Of a DNA stretch of 64,000 bases, positions 11,762-25,330 are shown one piece after another (the first letter of the stretch is position 1; every line of letters begins with the position of its first letter). Location of the stretch: NCBI RefSeq assembly GCF_042453785.1, contig NC_091663.1, positions 35,390,001 through 35,454,000 on the forward strand, in the 5' to 3' direction. The notes beneath the pieces are model-generated. The model saw nothing but the letters and a program-made list of their open reading frames with translations. It was not told the DNA's origin and did no database searches. The stretch comes from Malus domestica. Its lineage: Eukaryota > Streptophyta > Magnoliopsida > Rosales > Rosaceae. The position numbers and the translations under genes are program-made.

Positions 11762-12064
11762 ACCAGTTTTTGAAATTTCTTTGATATGAAATATCGGAAA
11801 AATCAGAGAAAGATATGAAAAACTTCATCCCGTATTGGAGAAACTCTTAAATTTCAGTCAAAATCGACAAAATTCGTCAATATTTTCGCCACATCGATTA
11901 AATATCAGAGAAACTTTTATATTTCGTCTAAACCAGTTTTCGATATTCCCTGAAGTTTCATTTTAAATTTTTATTATTTCCCTTGAAAACAACCGATATC
12001 GATATATTATCGGTATTTTCATAAATTTGCATATTGATATTTTTACCGATACCGATATTACACA
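11762..12064. mobile_element. GATATCG-rich insertion with 9-bp direct flanks
   Basis: The segment is bounded by identical 9-bp sequences, TTGGGTACA, at 11753-11761 and 12065-12073. Inside are repeated CCGATATCGATA and ATATCAGAGAAA words. I do not see convincing terminal inverted repeats. A 9-bp duplication suggests a Mutator-type insertion, possibly of a kind lacking inverted ends. Confidence 0.55.
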
Positions 12065-12073
12065 TTGGGTACA

Positions 12074-12466
12074 GCTCTGTCTTTTTTAATATTTATTGCG
12101 ACATAATACAAAAAATTTATTTGGGAGAATGCCTTTCATGGAACAGCTGGACCTCGACCGTCACGTCCTGAGTCAATAAAATAAGGACAGTGACGTCAAC
12201 ACAATTTTTTAACTTTGTGTATACTTCATGTTAATCTTGACCGTTGATTTTACCACAATTCTGGTGCACTGCGTCAAATATATCCTTCCCCTTGTTTGGG
12301 CCCATTTACATGGGCCGTTGAGAGAGTCCATAAACAATATGGATTAAAGCCCACCGTACAACCCGACTTCTAACCCGACGTCTCCATACAAACCAGAGCC
12401 ACCGTCCCTCTCCGTCTCAGTCAGAGCCAAAACCCAAAACCCAAAACCCAAAACCTGACAAAAACC
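12074..12466 (+). promoter_or_regulatory. XPD upstream region and leader
   Basis: No other gene is present. The leader just before the ATG has a CCCAAAA tandem run (about 12429-12453). No TATA box is obvious, which is common for housekeeping genes. Confidence 0.45.
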
Positions 12467-15400
12467 ATGAAGTTCCAGGTCGAAGACGTGACGGTCTACT
12501 TCCCGTACGACCACATATACCCGGAGCAATACGCCTACATGCTCGAGCTCAAGCGCGCCCTCGACGCCAAGGGCCACTGCCTCCTCGAGATGCCCACCGG
12601 CACCGGCAAAACCATCGCCCTCCTCTCTCTCATCACCTCCTACACTCTGTCCAAGCCCCAAAACCCCGTCAAGCTAATCTACTGCACCCGCACGGTTCAC
12701 GAGATGGAGAAGACGCTCGCCGAGCTCAAGCTCCTCCACAATTACCAGGTCAAGCATCTGGGTCCGCAGGCCCAGATCTTGGCGGTGGGGCTTTCGTCGA
12801 GGAAGAATCTGTGTGTTAATCCGACGGTGTTGGCGGCGGAGAATCGGGATTCCGTGGATGCGGCGTGCCGGAAATTGACTGCCAGCTGGGTCAGGAACTT
12901 GGCGGCGGAAAACCCAAATGTGCCGACTTGTGAGTTTTTTGAGGAGTATGAGAGAGCTGGGTCTGGAGCTGTTTTGCCTCCTGGGGTTTATACATTGCAG
13001 GTATTGCTCAATTGGGTTTTTGAAAATTCTTTTTCTTTGAATTGGGTTTTGAAAATTTTGTTTATGTTTTCTCGGAATGGAGTGATTGCAATTGGGTTGG
13101 TTTGTTTTGTGTGAAAATTAAGGATTTGAGGGCGTATGGGAAGCAGAAAGGGTGGTGCCCCTACTTCTTGGCGAGGCATATGGTGCAGTTTTCGAATGTG
13201 GTGGTTTATAGTTATCAGTACATGCTTGATCCAAAAGTGGCTGGGATTATTTCCAAGGAAATGCAAAAGGAGTCTGTTGTGGTGTTTGATGAGGCTCATA
13301 ACATCGATAATGTGTGTATCGAAGCGCTTAGTGTTAGCGTGAGGAGGCAGACAATTGAGGGTGCCAGGAGGAATCTCAGTAAGATGCAGCATGACATTGA
13401 AAGGTAGGTGCTTCTTTTGTTTGGAAATGATTGGTTATGGTTTTGTTGAATTCAAACTCTCTCAGCTCCGTAATTTTGAGGGGGCTTTACGCATTGCATC
13501 ACTTATCCGTCTCTTTTTATTTTATCAGGGTTTATTCAAAGTACTGGCTAAGATTATTCCTAGATAGGCTTGTTTCCAGCTTTCTTAGTTAGTTCTCTTA
13601 CGTTTAATACAGATTTTCATTCATTTGCTTGACATGGTAGGTAGGTTCAAGGCCACCGATGCAGATAGATTGCGTAAAGAATACAACCGGCTAGTTGAGG
13701 GTTTGGCACAAGGAGGAAACCTACCTAGTAAGTTGATTGCTCATTCCCATGATTTTCTTCCATTAGCACTTAATTTTTGTTTGATGATTTCCCGAGTTCT
13801 CATAACTTCTTATTTCTTCTGCATATGCAGTCACAGATACTTGGCTTCAAAATCCTGCTCTACCTGATGATATTTTGAAGGAGGCTGTGCCTGGAAATAT
13901 TCGTAAAGCAGACCATTTTGTGCATGTGTTACGAAGATTGGTCAATCATCTGGAAGGCCGTCTCGAAACTGAGAATGTTGAGAAGGAAGGCCCTGTTAGT
14001 TTTGTTGCCACTATCAGTACACAAGCTGGAATTGACCAGAAAACTCTGAAGTTTTGTTATGATCGCCTACACTCATTAATGATGACGTTAGAAATTACTG
14101 ACACAGATGAATTCTTACACATTCAAACGATTTGCGACTTTGCGACACTTGTGGGGACATACACTCGTGGATTCTCTATTATAATTGAACCATTTGATGA
14201 GAGAATGCCGCACATTCCTGATCCTGTTTTACAGGTTAGTTTTCGTGTTTTTTTCTTTTCAAATTACATTTTTAATACAAATGAAGATTGATTGATTTCT
14301 GAAAATTGAACAATTGGTTAAACATATTACACCACTTTCAACAATTTTTAAAATTTTATGTGCACTCTATTGAAACTAATGATGTGATGGTTATTATAAA
14401 ATCTTCCTGCAATATGTTCCCTTGCATATTTACTGTAAGAGTCTGTCTGCCTTTGCTTGATCTACTTATATTGCTTTGGTAATGGATGGACTGAAGATGT
14501 TTTCAGTTCTGATCTAGTCTTTTCATATTTGGTTTTCCAGCTTTGCTGTCATGATGCTTCACTTGCCATAAAGCCTGTATTTGATCGATTTCAATCAGTT
14601 GTGATTACATCTGGAACCTTGAGCCCGATTGATCTCTACCCCCGTCTTCTTAATTTCCATCCTGTCGTCAGTCGAAGTTTTACTATGTCATTAACAAGAG
14701 ATTGCATATGCCCAATGGTTCTCACCCGTGGAAGGTATAAACATCAGAAAAGTTTTTTTGTGCTTACATTTCATTTCTCTTTATTCATTGTAGTAGGGGA
14801 GTTGTAAACTTTATTGTTCTTATCATATCATAAGTTGCCTATTATATTTAGCATTTAATCCTATTAGGTAGTATCTAAAGGTTGCTCTTGTATATTATTT
14901 CAGTGATCAGCTTCCAGTAAGTACCAAATATGATATGAGAAGTGATCTTGGCGTAGTAAGGAACTATGGGAGGTTGCTGCTGGAGATGGTTTCTGTTGTT
15001 CCAGATGGGGTTGTATGTTTTTTTGTCAGTTACTCTTATATGGATATGATAGTCAATAGCTGGAATGAAAATGGAATTTTGAAGGTAACTGCACTATCTC
15101 TGTCTCTTGCTTTTCCTGGGTATCTGTGGACCCTTTCTTTGTCCTCTTCTCCAAGTTTTTGATGAAGTTAGTTTTTCAGAAAGGTGCTTACTGCTCCCAT
15201 TGTCGCAGGAAATAATGCAGCATAAGCTTGTTTTCATTGAGACCCAAGATGTGGTAGAGACTACTTTGGCTCTTGACAATTATCGTAAGGCTTGTGATTG
15301 TGGGAGGGGTGCTGTCTTCTTGTCTGTTGCCAGGTATTATAAAACATTCAGAATTTTTTTATTATTAATGTGCAATTAAAATAAAAAGGATGGAGTGCCC

Positions 15401-16846
15401 TTCACTTAAAAAGGAAAAAAAAAAAGGATGGAGTACCCTTTTGCTATTTGTGTAAGCTGTCATATTTAGAAAGCTATCCATTGTTCCATGCCACGCACAT
15501 TTCAGAACTTTCAATATTACAATTGATGGATGACACAGTTCTCTCATGAGTAATATTATGTCTGTACTTTCACAGAGGAAAAGTAGCTGAAGGAATAGAC
15601 TTTGATCGACATTATGGACGATTGGTGATCATGTTTGGCATTCCTTTCCAGTACACATTAAGCAAGTGAGTTCATCTCTTTTGTTTTATTTATTGTAAAA
15701 GGGTATTTTGAATCAAATTTTCTGCATGTTTTAAATTTTAGTATTTTGGGGTTTTGTCGGACTGAAACAAATTTTACGCCTGTGGCTTGACATACTTTTT
15801 CTCGCAGGATTTTGCTTGCGCGGCTGGAATACTTGCGGGATACCTTTCAAATAAAGGAAGGAGACTTTTTGACGTTTGATGCCTTGGTATCATTGCAATG
15901 CCTTTCATAACGTATAATAAATATTTGTTTTTTTTTTAAGACATGTTTTCTAAACGTTTTGGGTTCTGTATGGTGCAGAGACAAGCAGCTCAATGCGTAG
16001 GCCGAGTCATCCGGTCAAAAGCGGACTATGGCATGATGATTTTTGCTGACAAAAGGTTTGTGTTCCTGTGTTCTTTTTTATTTGAATTCCAATATCATGA
16101 ATTCACTACTGGAAGCTCTATTTAAACATTAGGCACTGATTTTTGGGTGCTTAACTTCATCTTCAGATATAGCCGTCATGACAAGCGATCCAAATTGCCT
16201 GGATGGATACTGTCGCATTTACGTGATGCACATCTGAACTTGAGCACGGACATGGCTCTGCATATAGCACGAGAGGTTTGTCCTTATTTGTTATCACATA
16301 TTTCTACTATCTTAGTACGTTTATTAATTAGCCTGAAATATGCATGTCTATTAGACTTTGTTTTTGTGGTTTTCCTTGCGAGTCGTTCATCAATTGTTTT
16401 ACCAGTCTGTTGTGACCTAATAAACCATCCCTTTAGACTGTGCTAGATGATTTTGGGACCCAAAGAGAATAAACTAGAAGGATCGAAACCGAAGCATTGA
16501 AACACATCTTATTTGGGCTGATAAAGTGCGATTGCTACTTTTTCAACTGAGTCAGAAAAATCTCTAAAAATACGTAGCGTTTTTAGTTTCCTTTTTCTGC
16601 CAGAATCACCCAGCGTTATGATGATAAAATCGATCTTTCACCTTGTTGAAGCTTCTGGCAGTTGATTAGAATTGCATGCGATTTATCTTTTGGTATGTTA
16701 ATCTTTTCTTATCTTGAAAACAGTTCCTTAGGAAGATGGCTCAACCATATGATAAGGTTGGTGGCGGCAGCGGTAAGAAAACCCTTTTATCCCAAGAAGA
16801 CTTAGAGAAGATGGGCGAAAGCATTGCTAATGATTTGCTGCGTTAA
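12467..16846 (+). CDS. XPD: XPD/ERCC2-type TFIIH DNA helicase (UVH6 orthologue)
   Basis: Twelve exons join to 759 residues: 12467-13000, 13123-13403, 13645-13727, 13831-14234, 14541-14734, 14904-15084, 15209-15333, 15576-15665, 15808-15886, 15979-16055, 16167-16275 and 16724-16846. XPD is the 5'-3' superfamily 2 helicase of TFIIH, used in nucleotide excision repair and in transcription initiation. Visible motifs are Walker A PTGTGKT (43-49), the four Fe-S cluster cysteines 116, 134, 155 and 190, the DEAH box 234-237, the ITSGTLSP motif in exon 5, EGIDF in exon 8 and the motif [10 protein letters not shown] beginning at residue 662. These positions are the same as in human XPD as I know it. 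Length fits the plant family (about 758). All phases are consistent, and nothing is truncated. Confidence 0.97.
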
Positions 16847-17991
16847 GGACTCTGCCTGAAAGCTGTGTCGCGGTTTGTGGGTTTTTGGTTCTTCGTTGGC
16901 CAGTTATCAGTCCTGCACCGAAGAGTTTGGCCAACTTAGGAGATTTTGTTATCGGTGATCTGAGCAGTTACCTACCGGAGCATGGCACAGCCTTACGATA
17001 AAAATTTCACTCAAATTTGACTTTCCGGGTTTCAGGATTGAAATATGCTGTACAAATTCATAGTCGTGTAGATTTTTGGCTTGTAGTTTGTCTTTCTCAT
17101 GATCAAATTATGGCTAGAGCTACATTTTTGAACCTCAGTTTTGACTAGTTATTAGATGTTTACCATGGCCATGAGTTTATAAAAGTTCTAGCTGTTTATC
17201 CTCATTTCTACGTGGATTGGTTTCCCATGAATTTTCCCTTTTGCATAACTTTTGTATATTTTAGATGGATGTTATCATCGGCGTTAGGGGTGAAGGAAGA
17301 CCTAGGAAGATTTTGAAAGACTATAAGAAAATATATGAAGTACTTGGAGCTAACGGAAGATTTAGCGCAAAACTGTGCACAATAATTCATACAACTGACC
17401 TTACTTAATGAGATAAAACTTGGTTGTTGATGTATACTATCGTTGGCACTCCAAGACAATCATTCACTCCTCATGTAATGACATTTTTGGAGAGGTGTAG
17501 AATGATGGTTTTGGAGTGTTGGTAATTGCTTCGATTTTAGACCATTTGATTAGGAGAAGGTGAATTTAAACTCAAGACCTCGAGTGCAATAGAACATGTT
17601 CTTAATCAGTTGGATTACACGCCTCTTGCCAGAATTAAACACATTATAAGTTCATAGCATGGGTATATGACGAATGGAATACGAAAGATTTGCAACAACA
17701 AAACATGAAAGATATAATGATTTTTAGATTATGCTAAATGTCTTGGAAATAATACACTTTGTTAGATTACAATACAGGGGAATAAACAATACACACCAAT
17801 TAGTAAAAAGAAGGAAAAAAAAAATGTTCTAGTTAACATTGTACAGTAAGTAGCACTGATGACCCATAAACACCAATCAGAATTATTTTGTTTTCCAATT
17901 TTTTTCCCCTTCAAAACTCTTTAATTACGTACACAAACTGCTTATCCTAAATCGTCCTGCAGATTTTTACACAAACACAACTAATAACGGA
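16847..17991. other. XPD / bHLH3 tail-to-tail intergenic region
   Basis: This holds the 3' untranslated regions of two convergent genes. Around 17530-17630 a stretch has Pol III box-like words on the minus strand (GAGGTCTTGAGTTTAAAT as a weak B-box), a possible decayed SINE. Otherwise I see nothing specific. Confidence 0.45.
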
Positions 17992-20900
17992 TTAAGAGTC
18001 AGATTGAGGTATAATTTGATTTATCACCCTCTTCACTTCCGTAATACTTATTTTCTTGCCATTCACGTTATCCTTCACCTGAAAAAATTGAAATTAAAAA
18101 ATGTCAAAAAATCAGAAAAATAATTCTCATTAACTAATATTGCATGGTGAAGGTGAAATACTATGTAAATTACGTACCTTGGCCCTTAGTTCAGCTACGA
18201 AGTAACCGTTATTCAATGAGGAATGGACAACCGTGGTCTCAATTCTTAGCTCTCTAAGTGTTTGCATCACATCAAGCAATAACCCTTCTCTATACGGGCA
18301 TTGGAGCTCCAACAACCCGTCACTCTCGATTATTGACACCTCTAAAGAAGTTCCCGTCACCATAGGTGTCGGTGACGGTTCTGGCTGAGGTGGTGGCGGC
18401 GGCAGTGGAGGCGGTAAGTCCTCCATTGCTTTAGGCTTAGCAATGGCGACGCCACCGCTTCCTTCCACAATCCTCAACTTCCTTTTATCCGACCCGTGAC
18501 CGGCCTGTGTCCGCTCTACTACCGGGAGCCCACTTCGCAACTCTTTACAACTACTCGACCTTTGCATTTCCCCGGATGATCTCGACTGTTGATCATCCTC
18601 CATCGGCACGTTACGTGCCTCGAGATCCTGAATTTTCTTACGCAGTTGCTTCACGTACTCGATTGTGTCCCCTAATATGGAAGCCTTGTCCATTTTTGTC
18701 ACAAAAGGCACAAGCGACCTTAGTATAATAAACCTCTCATTAAGCTTCTCTCTACGTCGTCGTTCCGCTAACACATGATTGGCGCTGAGCTCGTCTTGTG
18801 GGGTCCCTTTCCTCAACCGAGTCGAGGCTTCACCCTCGTGAGATTTCGGCGAGTTCTCGTCACGGTATTTTGAGTGGAGGAACGGTACACTGAACAAGAT
18901 ATATTTCAAGAGCCATTGGGATGTGCCTTCGACCGGCATAAGGAGGTGGTGATCAACTCGGCTCGACCACTTTGCGAAAGCTGACTGAGTCGAACAAACT
19001 GCATAATCGGTGGACGAATTCATCATCCACCGAGCCGATTGTCCCTGAAGTATGGTGGAGACCGTCTCCGAGTAATGTGTGTCATCATTTGTCAACTCCT
19101 CTAACGCTAAGGGTCCTGAACACACCAAACAAATTAGCTTGCGATAATTTGCCAAGAAAATACCAACAAACAGACAATTAGTTATAATAATGATTAGGTT
19201 GAAGGCTTGATTAAGAAGTACTTAATTCAACATTTAACATTGAACTTTATGAAGGTTAATTGAAACTTGCTCCTAGTCCAAATATAATATGAAATCAAAG
19301 GAGCAAATTGGCCAGTTTTTTCACGCGGCTAGGAAAACCACGCATGCAGGTTGAACTTTTGCTTTAGGGTTTTGTCTTTTTTCGTTCAAACCACGTGGTA
19401 CAATCCCGAGAATGGAAGAGTTTTTTCGTTCAAACCACGCATGCAGGCAGCGCGTGGAATTTTTCAATGTATAGCACACTTTGGTACACCATAGTATAAG
19501 GTGTTATCATAATATAAACAGTTATAAATTCTTTTAAAGTATTCAAACACATATATTATGATACTTGGTATAACGAGCCGTATTCATGATATATTGAAAT
19601 TCTTTTTTTTTTCTTTTTTTTTGTATAATCACAAACTTGCTCGCATTTTCAAGGCAACTAATGTCTATAAATTGTTGATTTTAATTTTTACTCTATTGAC
19701 ATTAAGAAGTAAAAAAAAAAAAAACAAAAGAAGGGTATACCAATTAATTACTAAGTTTTATAGTACCTGAGTGCGGCGGTTGAAGGCCGCTGCTCAGTGG
19801 CTCTTGTACTGACGGCCACCGCCGGGTTGACTCGGCTCGATACGAGTCAGCTTGGCGCTGCTGATCGGCTGGATTCCTAGACTGACTTAAGGCTAACAAG
19901 TGGAAATCAGAGTCCAAGTTATTTGAGGCGTCGTCAGGGGAGCCGAGCCGGATGTCTTCGGACATCTCGAGTTGCATGAGCTCGCTTGGCTCGGCAACTG
20001 CGGCCAAAGCCTGAGGAGGATTTGCAGCGGGAACAATGGCTCCACCATTGGGGCCCGTTTCAGCTTCGGAGTCGGATTCGGCTCCGTCGTCCTCCTCCTG
20101 ATTATCATCTTCTTCGTCCTCATCGTCTTCTTGGGCGGCGTTGAGAGGAGGGTCTGTGGACATGGCTGGTAGGAGGTTTGAGGAGTGGAAATGTGGGTGG
20201 TCGGATGAGGTGGTGGGGTTGGAGGTGGAGTGCTCGGAGAGGGCGGGTTTTGGGGGCGGAGGGTGGTGGTGGTCAACGAAGAAGGTTTTGACGCGTTGGA
20301 CGAAGGCGTGGTCTTCTGGAACCTACATTAAATTAATACGTACAATAACAAAATATTTTAATACATAATTAAACATGCATAAATAAGGTGACCTTTTAAT
20401 TTGACTAACAAAAAAACAAAAAAAAAATTACGTACCCTCTCTGTGGTGCCAAACTCTACGACGCCGTCTAGAAGAGGAATGCACACCACAGTCTGTATAC
20501 GAGCACTCTGTAGAGTCATGCAAAGAAACACAATTAAGTTTGTAATGCAGAATACGTGAAGACATAATCTCATTAAACACTATATGGAAGGACGTTACAA
20601 TAGTACTTAGTTTTTATTTTTAAGCATAACGTTCTAAACTATTCTAATCTAAAAAGTTCGAATTCAAAATTAAGTACAATGAGGCTTTACACTATTCTAA
20701 CCTAGTGATTTAAGTTACGTCTGCATTATGGGTGCTTACTTTTGCCAAGCTCTCATATACATTAGCGGATTTCAAACTCTGGACCTAAATTACGTGCTGC
20801 ATAACATCCATCAGGCTAATCTCGATGGCTTACTTTTACCAAACTATTTAATAATAATTTAGGAAACATGACAACAAAAACAGATATAGGGTATGGAATT

Positions 20901-23900
20901 ACTCCCTAGGTAGGATTTGAGGCCAGCTAGTTTGTAATAACTTGAGTTTTTACAGTACAGTATTGTATTTATAAAGCTGCACAAAGGAGATAGAGGTTGG
21001 CTTTGTTTAGTATAGATGGTACCTTTGCCAAAATAGCTCTCGAAAAGGTTTTGCTATCGACCTCGTTTGCACCGGTGAGCCATACATGCTGCCTCCTTGC
21101 GTATGCTTTACCTGGCAACCTACGTTCGTACGCATATCAAAATCTTCCTTAATCAACCATTTAAATTATTATCCTATCATAATCATATAGTATATAACTA
21201 GCTTTGTATGCTCATACGAAGCTTTGAAATATGAAGAGGTAGACACACATAAACGGTAAATGTTTCAGTTAGTGCAAGTAAATAGGCAGGCTTCTATACA
21301 TTAGGGTGAGGGATGCATATTGCTAGCTAGCTGCTAGCTTTAGGTCTCGTTTGAAAATGCGTTTTTGAACATCACTTATGCTCATACCGTTTCCTACCGG
21401 AAGAACTTCTATTACAAACATGTTATCTCAATACCTAAATAATTCTCCAAAAATGTATTTGAAGTGCTACTTGAATGAAGCACCTGTTTAGAAACCACTG
21501 CCGATTGCTTTTCTAACGATTTTTTAATTATTTGGAAGCGTTTTAAAGCATTTTAAATGCTTTAATATAGCTATTTTATGGATTTTCACTAGTTAAATAA
21601 TATAAATGAGGTATTGTGTCATCCACACACTTCTTTTTACTTTCCACAAGCTCATTTTTACCTTCCACACACCCTGTTAATTTTTTCAATTAATTCGATT
21701 CGACAACCAAAAATTAAGAGGAGTGTGGAAAAAGTAAAAAAGGGTAGCACCACCTAGAAATGTAAACATGTAGCAACAAATTAAGTTGAGTGCTACTGCA
21801 TGTGGTGGGTGCCGAAAGGCATCTCTAAAGCGCATGACCTAGAACTAGAGAGCTGCAGTAATTCCATATATCTGAAAAAGCACGTCGTTTTAAATCCAGT
21901 GGGTTTAAGAAGGGGCATAAGAGTGCGGGCTCGATACATTATTTGACCTACTCCCACACAAGAGAGAGAATAATACAGATTCTCCTTTAGCTGTGTGTCT
22001 GGCATTGATGAACACATTTGATTGTCTGTTATCCCAAACAAGTAGCTTCCATCCCACTGAAGCAGGTGAAGAAGTAAGTGATAACTAGCTAGATATTTCA
22101 ACGTCAAAAATTTAATTTATATAAATTCACTCCATCTATAAATAGCCAAATCCCTCTGCAGAGTCCCAGAATATGAGAATATATTCCCCCACCAGTCTCT
22201 AAATTAAGCAGTTTCCAATCTTAAAATTGTAAAAAATTTAACAAACGTATCTAAGCAAACTGTCCTTCATTAACTCCTCAACAGACTAGAATTCCATAAG
22301 TAGTGCAGTTATAGAAAAAGCAAGAAGAATATCACGATGATCAAATGCTTTATTTACATAACAAACAGAAAAAACTACATCAAGAATATTGAAGTTTGGT
22401 TACTTAGCACAAAGTATATAGGAGCAGTTTTTTTAGCAGGGATCCTGTTTTACCTTAAAGTTTAGCGTTAGGGTTTTCGTTACAGTAGAGAATATAGGAT
22501 CCATGCTAAAAAGGAGCTCGTATATATGTATTATGTATTATTTGAAACGGACTTCAAGAACAGACATGTCAATATTTTCTGCATGTGTATCCTATTGTTG
22601 TGTATATGTATGACACGCATGTATACAAAGAGACAAAGCAAGATCAAACAAACAAAACATCACTAAACTAACGACGGGGCACTTTGAATTTAGAGAAGTT
22701 GTTTGGGCTTGTAAAGTTTGACTGACAGAGATATTGAAGGAGAGGAGACGGTGTTATCGTCAATGTAGAGATTCACATGTGCCAAGATGCATTCTTTCAC
22801 TCTTAACCACAGCCTTACATTTGTAGATAATTATTTTCATCTTTGGAAAAGTTACAGTTCCCGACATCTTTTGGCTCACTCACATTTACCACACTTATAT
22901 GATTATATCTCATTGCCAGCTGTTTACAGTGTCCTATTGTCTATATACAGAAAGCAAATTTAAGAGTATTTGTCAAATGTCATAAATGTCACAGGCAAGT
23001 ATCAACAAAAAATGTTGAAATGTTAGATGGGAGGCTCAATACGCAGGGCATTGTTTGTACTCATGCATGCAACTATACCAAGTACTAAATCCATCAGCCA
23101 CAATGAGTACGATATATACCGGAAATTGAGCTTTTCATTTGCAGTAGTTGTTAATACTGATTGACAATACCAAGGGGAAAGGATTCTCTCCGGATCATTT
23201 CCATCAAGTCCACCAGGGCACGCAATTCAGACTTTTGAAATTTGATCAAACGACAAAAGTTATTATAACTTTTAAAATGAGCCCCTGTTTGTAGCCGTTA
23301 GATCAAATTTAAAAAACCCGGATTATGTGCCTTGGTGGACTTGGTGGAAAGGATTCGGAGATGATCATTTCTCATGCCAAATGGGGTGTTGGGGTATGTA
23401 AAAGGTGTAGTGGCACAGAATCCAAAATTTATGAGGGGCTCTAAAAAAATTTATCCTCCTATGTATTACATATGAGTATAAATTTTCTAATAAAAAAGTT
23501 TCTAATTGAAAAGAAAATTCATCATATGATTTTATCTATATTACAATTGATTAAGTGGAACTTATACTTAATATAATATATTAACTTTTCACTTTTCTCT
23601 AGGAAAAAAAATTGTGTATTATTTTCTTCCACTTTTCTTAACAAAAAAACTAACTCGTGTATTGCTTTATTCCACAAACACAATTGTATTTTCATCTCCT
23701 TCTTTCAAACGTGGTCCAACTTTTTATGGATGAACCGTAAATCATGATTTCATAGTAATTGGAGATTATTCAATTAGTAAGACTAAAATGCTGATTTCAA
23801 TTAAATTCGCACATGACCCTTAAATGTCAGAGATAGCCTTGGACAATACCCCTAAATATTTATCACATGTGTTAGGAGAAAGTGTGTGTACGGAGTTATT

Positions 23901-24861
23901 ATGGCACATCAAAACAGTAATTCTACAATATTCATCTTTAATGTGTAGTACTCAAGTATATACCTTAAGCTTTTGGGAATAAAAAACAGATGAGGATATA
24001 TAGCCGCTGTAAGTTTTTTATTTTTTTATTTTTTCCATATAACCCCCTGTAAGTTAATAATAGCAACATTGATAGGGTTTCTCATTATATTTTGTAAATT
24101 AAGGAAGCATTTTAACTAAATTTTACTTGTTACGTATGACAGAACAGCTGTGTGAAACAATTAATAAACGAGTTGAATATTCACATTACCATAAAAAAAA
24201 TTCTACTAATAGTTGCAGAGTTTTGCACTGAACTTACACCACAAAAAGCAATAATATATTTGTCAGGAATTATTAAAAATTGAAGAAGTTTGCAGGGAAT
24301 GAAGAGGAACATGGAAATCTATATGGCCAAGTAATTAAATGGAAGCATAATGAGGTGTTATTAATTGCTTACCCGACGCCGGGGGGAAAGGAGAATGAGA
24401 CACACATCAAGTAGAACCATTCGGACTCGGTTAAGTCCTCCGGGGATAAGGAGGCACAAGGGCGGCGTGCCGGTGGCTGGTTCGTCTCTCCAGCAGACAA
24501 AGAGTCGTAGAGCTCTCTTAGCTGCTGGCTCCGCTGGAGAGACGCCTCCTCGGCACTCACTTCCATTGGTTGCACCGTCTTCCTCGTCTTGATGGCTCCA
24601 TTGTAGTACCCATCTGACCATACTAAGATCCTGATGTATTCATCATGATGAATAATAATTACATTTATTAATTAATTTTCTTGAAGAATTAATGAATTGA
24701 AATGAAATGAAATTGAAGGTACGGTAGGGTTTCTGGGTTAGGTAGACGTACCCTTGTTGGGGACAGATTTGCCAGAAGAGACTGTAAGTCCATTGAACAG
24801 ATTGGACTGAGGCCTGCAACATACCGCGGAGGCGGCTGCTACTTGGCGGCGGCAAAGCCAT
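17992..24861 (-). CDS. bHLH3: bHLH transcription factor of the TT8/bHLH42 clade (apple bHLH3-like)
   Basis: Seven minus-strand exons join to 705 residues: 24752-24861, 24373-24630, 21023-21119, 20436-20507, 19767-20322, 18178-19115 and 17992-18078. TT8-type bHLH proteins partner R2R3-MYB and WD40 proteins to switch on late anthocyanin and proanthocyanidin genes. The N-terminal MYC/MYB-interaction region (about residues 13-200) carries VQSVQWTYSLFWQICPQQG, the WSDGYYNGAIKTRKT block and LPGKAYARRQHVWLTGANEV. An acidic Asp/Glu-rich stretch follows. The bHLH begins at HVLAERRRREKLNERF near residue 478 with the His-Glu-Arg DNA-contact pattern. A Pro-rich linker and an ACT-like C-terminal domain (about 625-700) complete it. 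The sequence is very like apple MdbHLH3 from memory. Intron 2 is about 3.25 kb and carries MITEs. No frame break is seen. Confidence 0.95.
21345..21600. repeat. decayed MITE in bHLH3 intron 2 (26638-26873 family)
   Basis: GGTCTCGTTTGAAAATGCGT at the left and the AAGCACCTGTTTAGAAACCA and TTTGGAAGCGTTTTAAAGCA blocks further on follow the order of the copy at 26638-26873. The right end is degraded. Confidence 0.4.
21605..21765. repeat. small inverted-repeat element in bHLH3 intron 2
   Basis: TTTTACCTTCCACACACCCT, then an AT-rich centre with GATTCGACAACCAAAAATT, then GTGTGGAAAAAGTAAAAAAG. A similar arrangement occurs at 51940-52080, so this is a short non-autonomous DNA element family. Confidence 0.45.
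23177..23371. mobile_element. MITE in bHLH3 intron 2
   Basis: The left arm (AAAGGATTCTCTCCGGATCA then TTTCCATCAAGTCCACCAGG) pairs with the reverse complement of the right arm (AAATGATCATCTCCGAATCC then TTTCCACCAAGTCCACCAAG). The arms are about 55 bp with few mismatches, and the whole is about 195 bp. No convincing target duplication is seen. Confidence 0.7.
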
Positions 24862-24899
24862 TTTTGGCCACCTGACCTTCTCTCTACCTCTACTAGTCT

Positions 24900-24940
<41 letters not shown>

Positions 24941-25330
24941 GAGTTTAAGCTAGCTACCGTTTTTTCCTAACTCTCCCTTTTTTCCATGAAATAACATCTA
25001 GATTAAGCTAAAAAAATTAAGGAGTAAGAGAAAAGATAAAGGGGTTCCAGTTTTGGGATTTTGGGTTTGATAGGTAAGTGAAAAGGCAGCAGAAAGGAGG
25101 AGGTGAGTTTGCAGAGCTAGCTAATGATCAAACACCAAACTGATATATGAAGAGTACATAAAGGAAAAATAGAAAGGTGGAGAACTTTAAGGAGAGAAGA
25201 GAAGGTGAGGAGAACGTTAAAGCAGACCAGCAGGTGAGAGAGAGAGAGAGGAGTTGAGAAGAAGAGTGAAAAGGTAGATGATGACTTTGAGGAAGATACG
25301 TTAGTTGCATCCCAAGAATTGCCATCATTT
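24862..25330 (-). promoter_or_regulatory. bHLH3 leader and proximal promoter with CT/GA tract
   Basis: A GA run at about 24903-24938 (CT on the gene strand) lies 40-75 bp before the ATG, so it is probably in the 5' untranslated leader. A second small GA patch is at 25237-25250. No unambiguous TATA box could be chosen. Confidence 0.5.
24903..24938. repeat. GA microsatellite
   Basis: About 18 uninterrupted GA units, a likely length-variable marker next to the bHLH3 start. Confidence 0.9.

Noticed and set aside
12344..12661. 105-codon open frame antisense to XPD exon 1
   Set aside because: It is a shadow of the GC-rich XPD coding exon and has no domain or promoter.
20640..20880. Possible SINE in bHLH3 intron 3 (GGTCCAGAGTTTGAAATCC on the minus strand)
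   Set aside because: Only a weak B-box match; no A-box, tail or target duplication.
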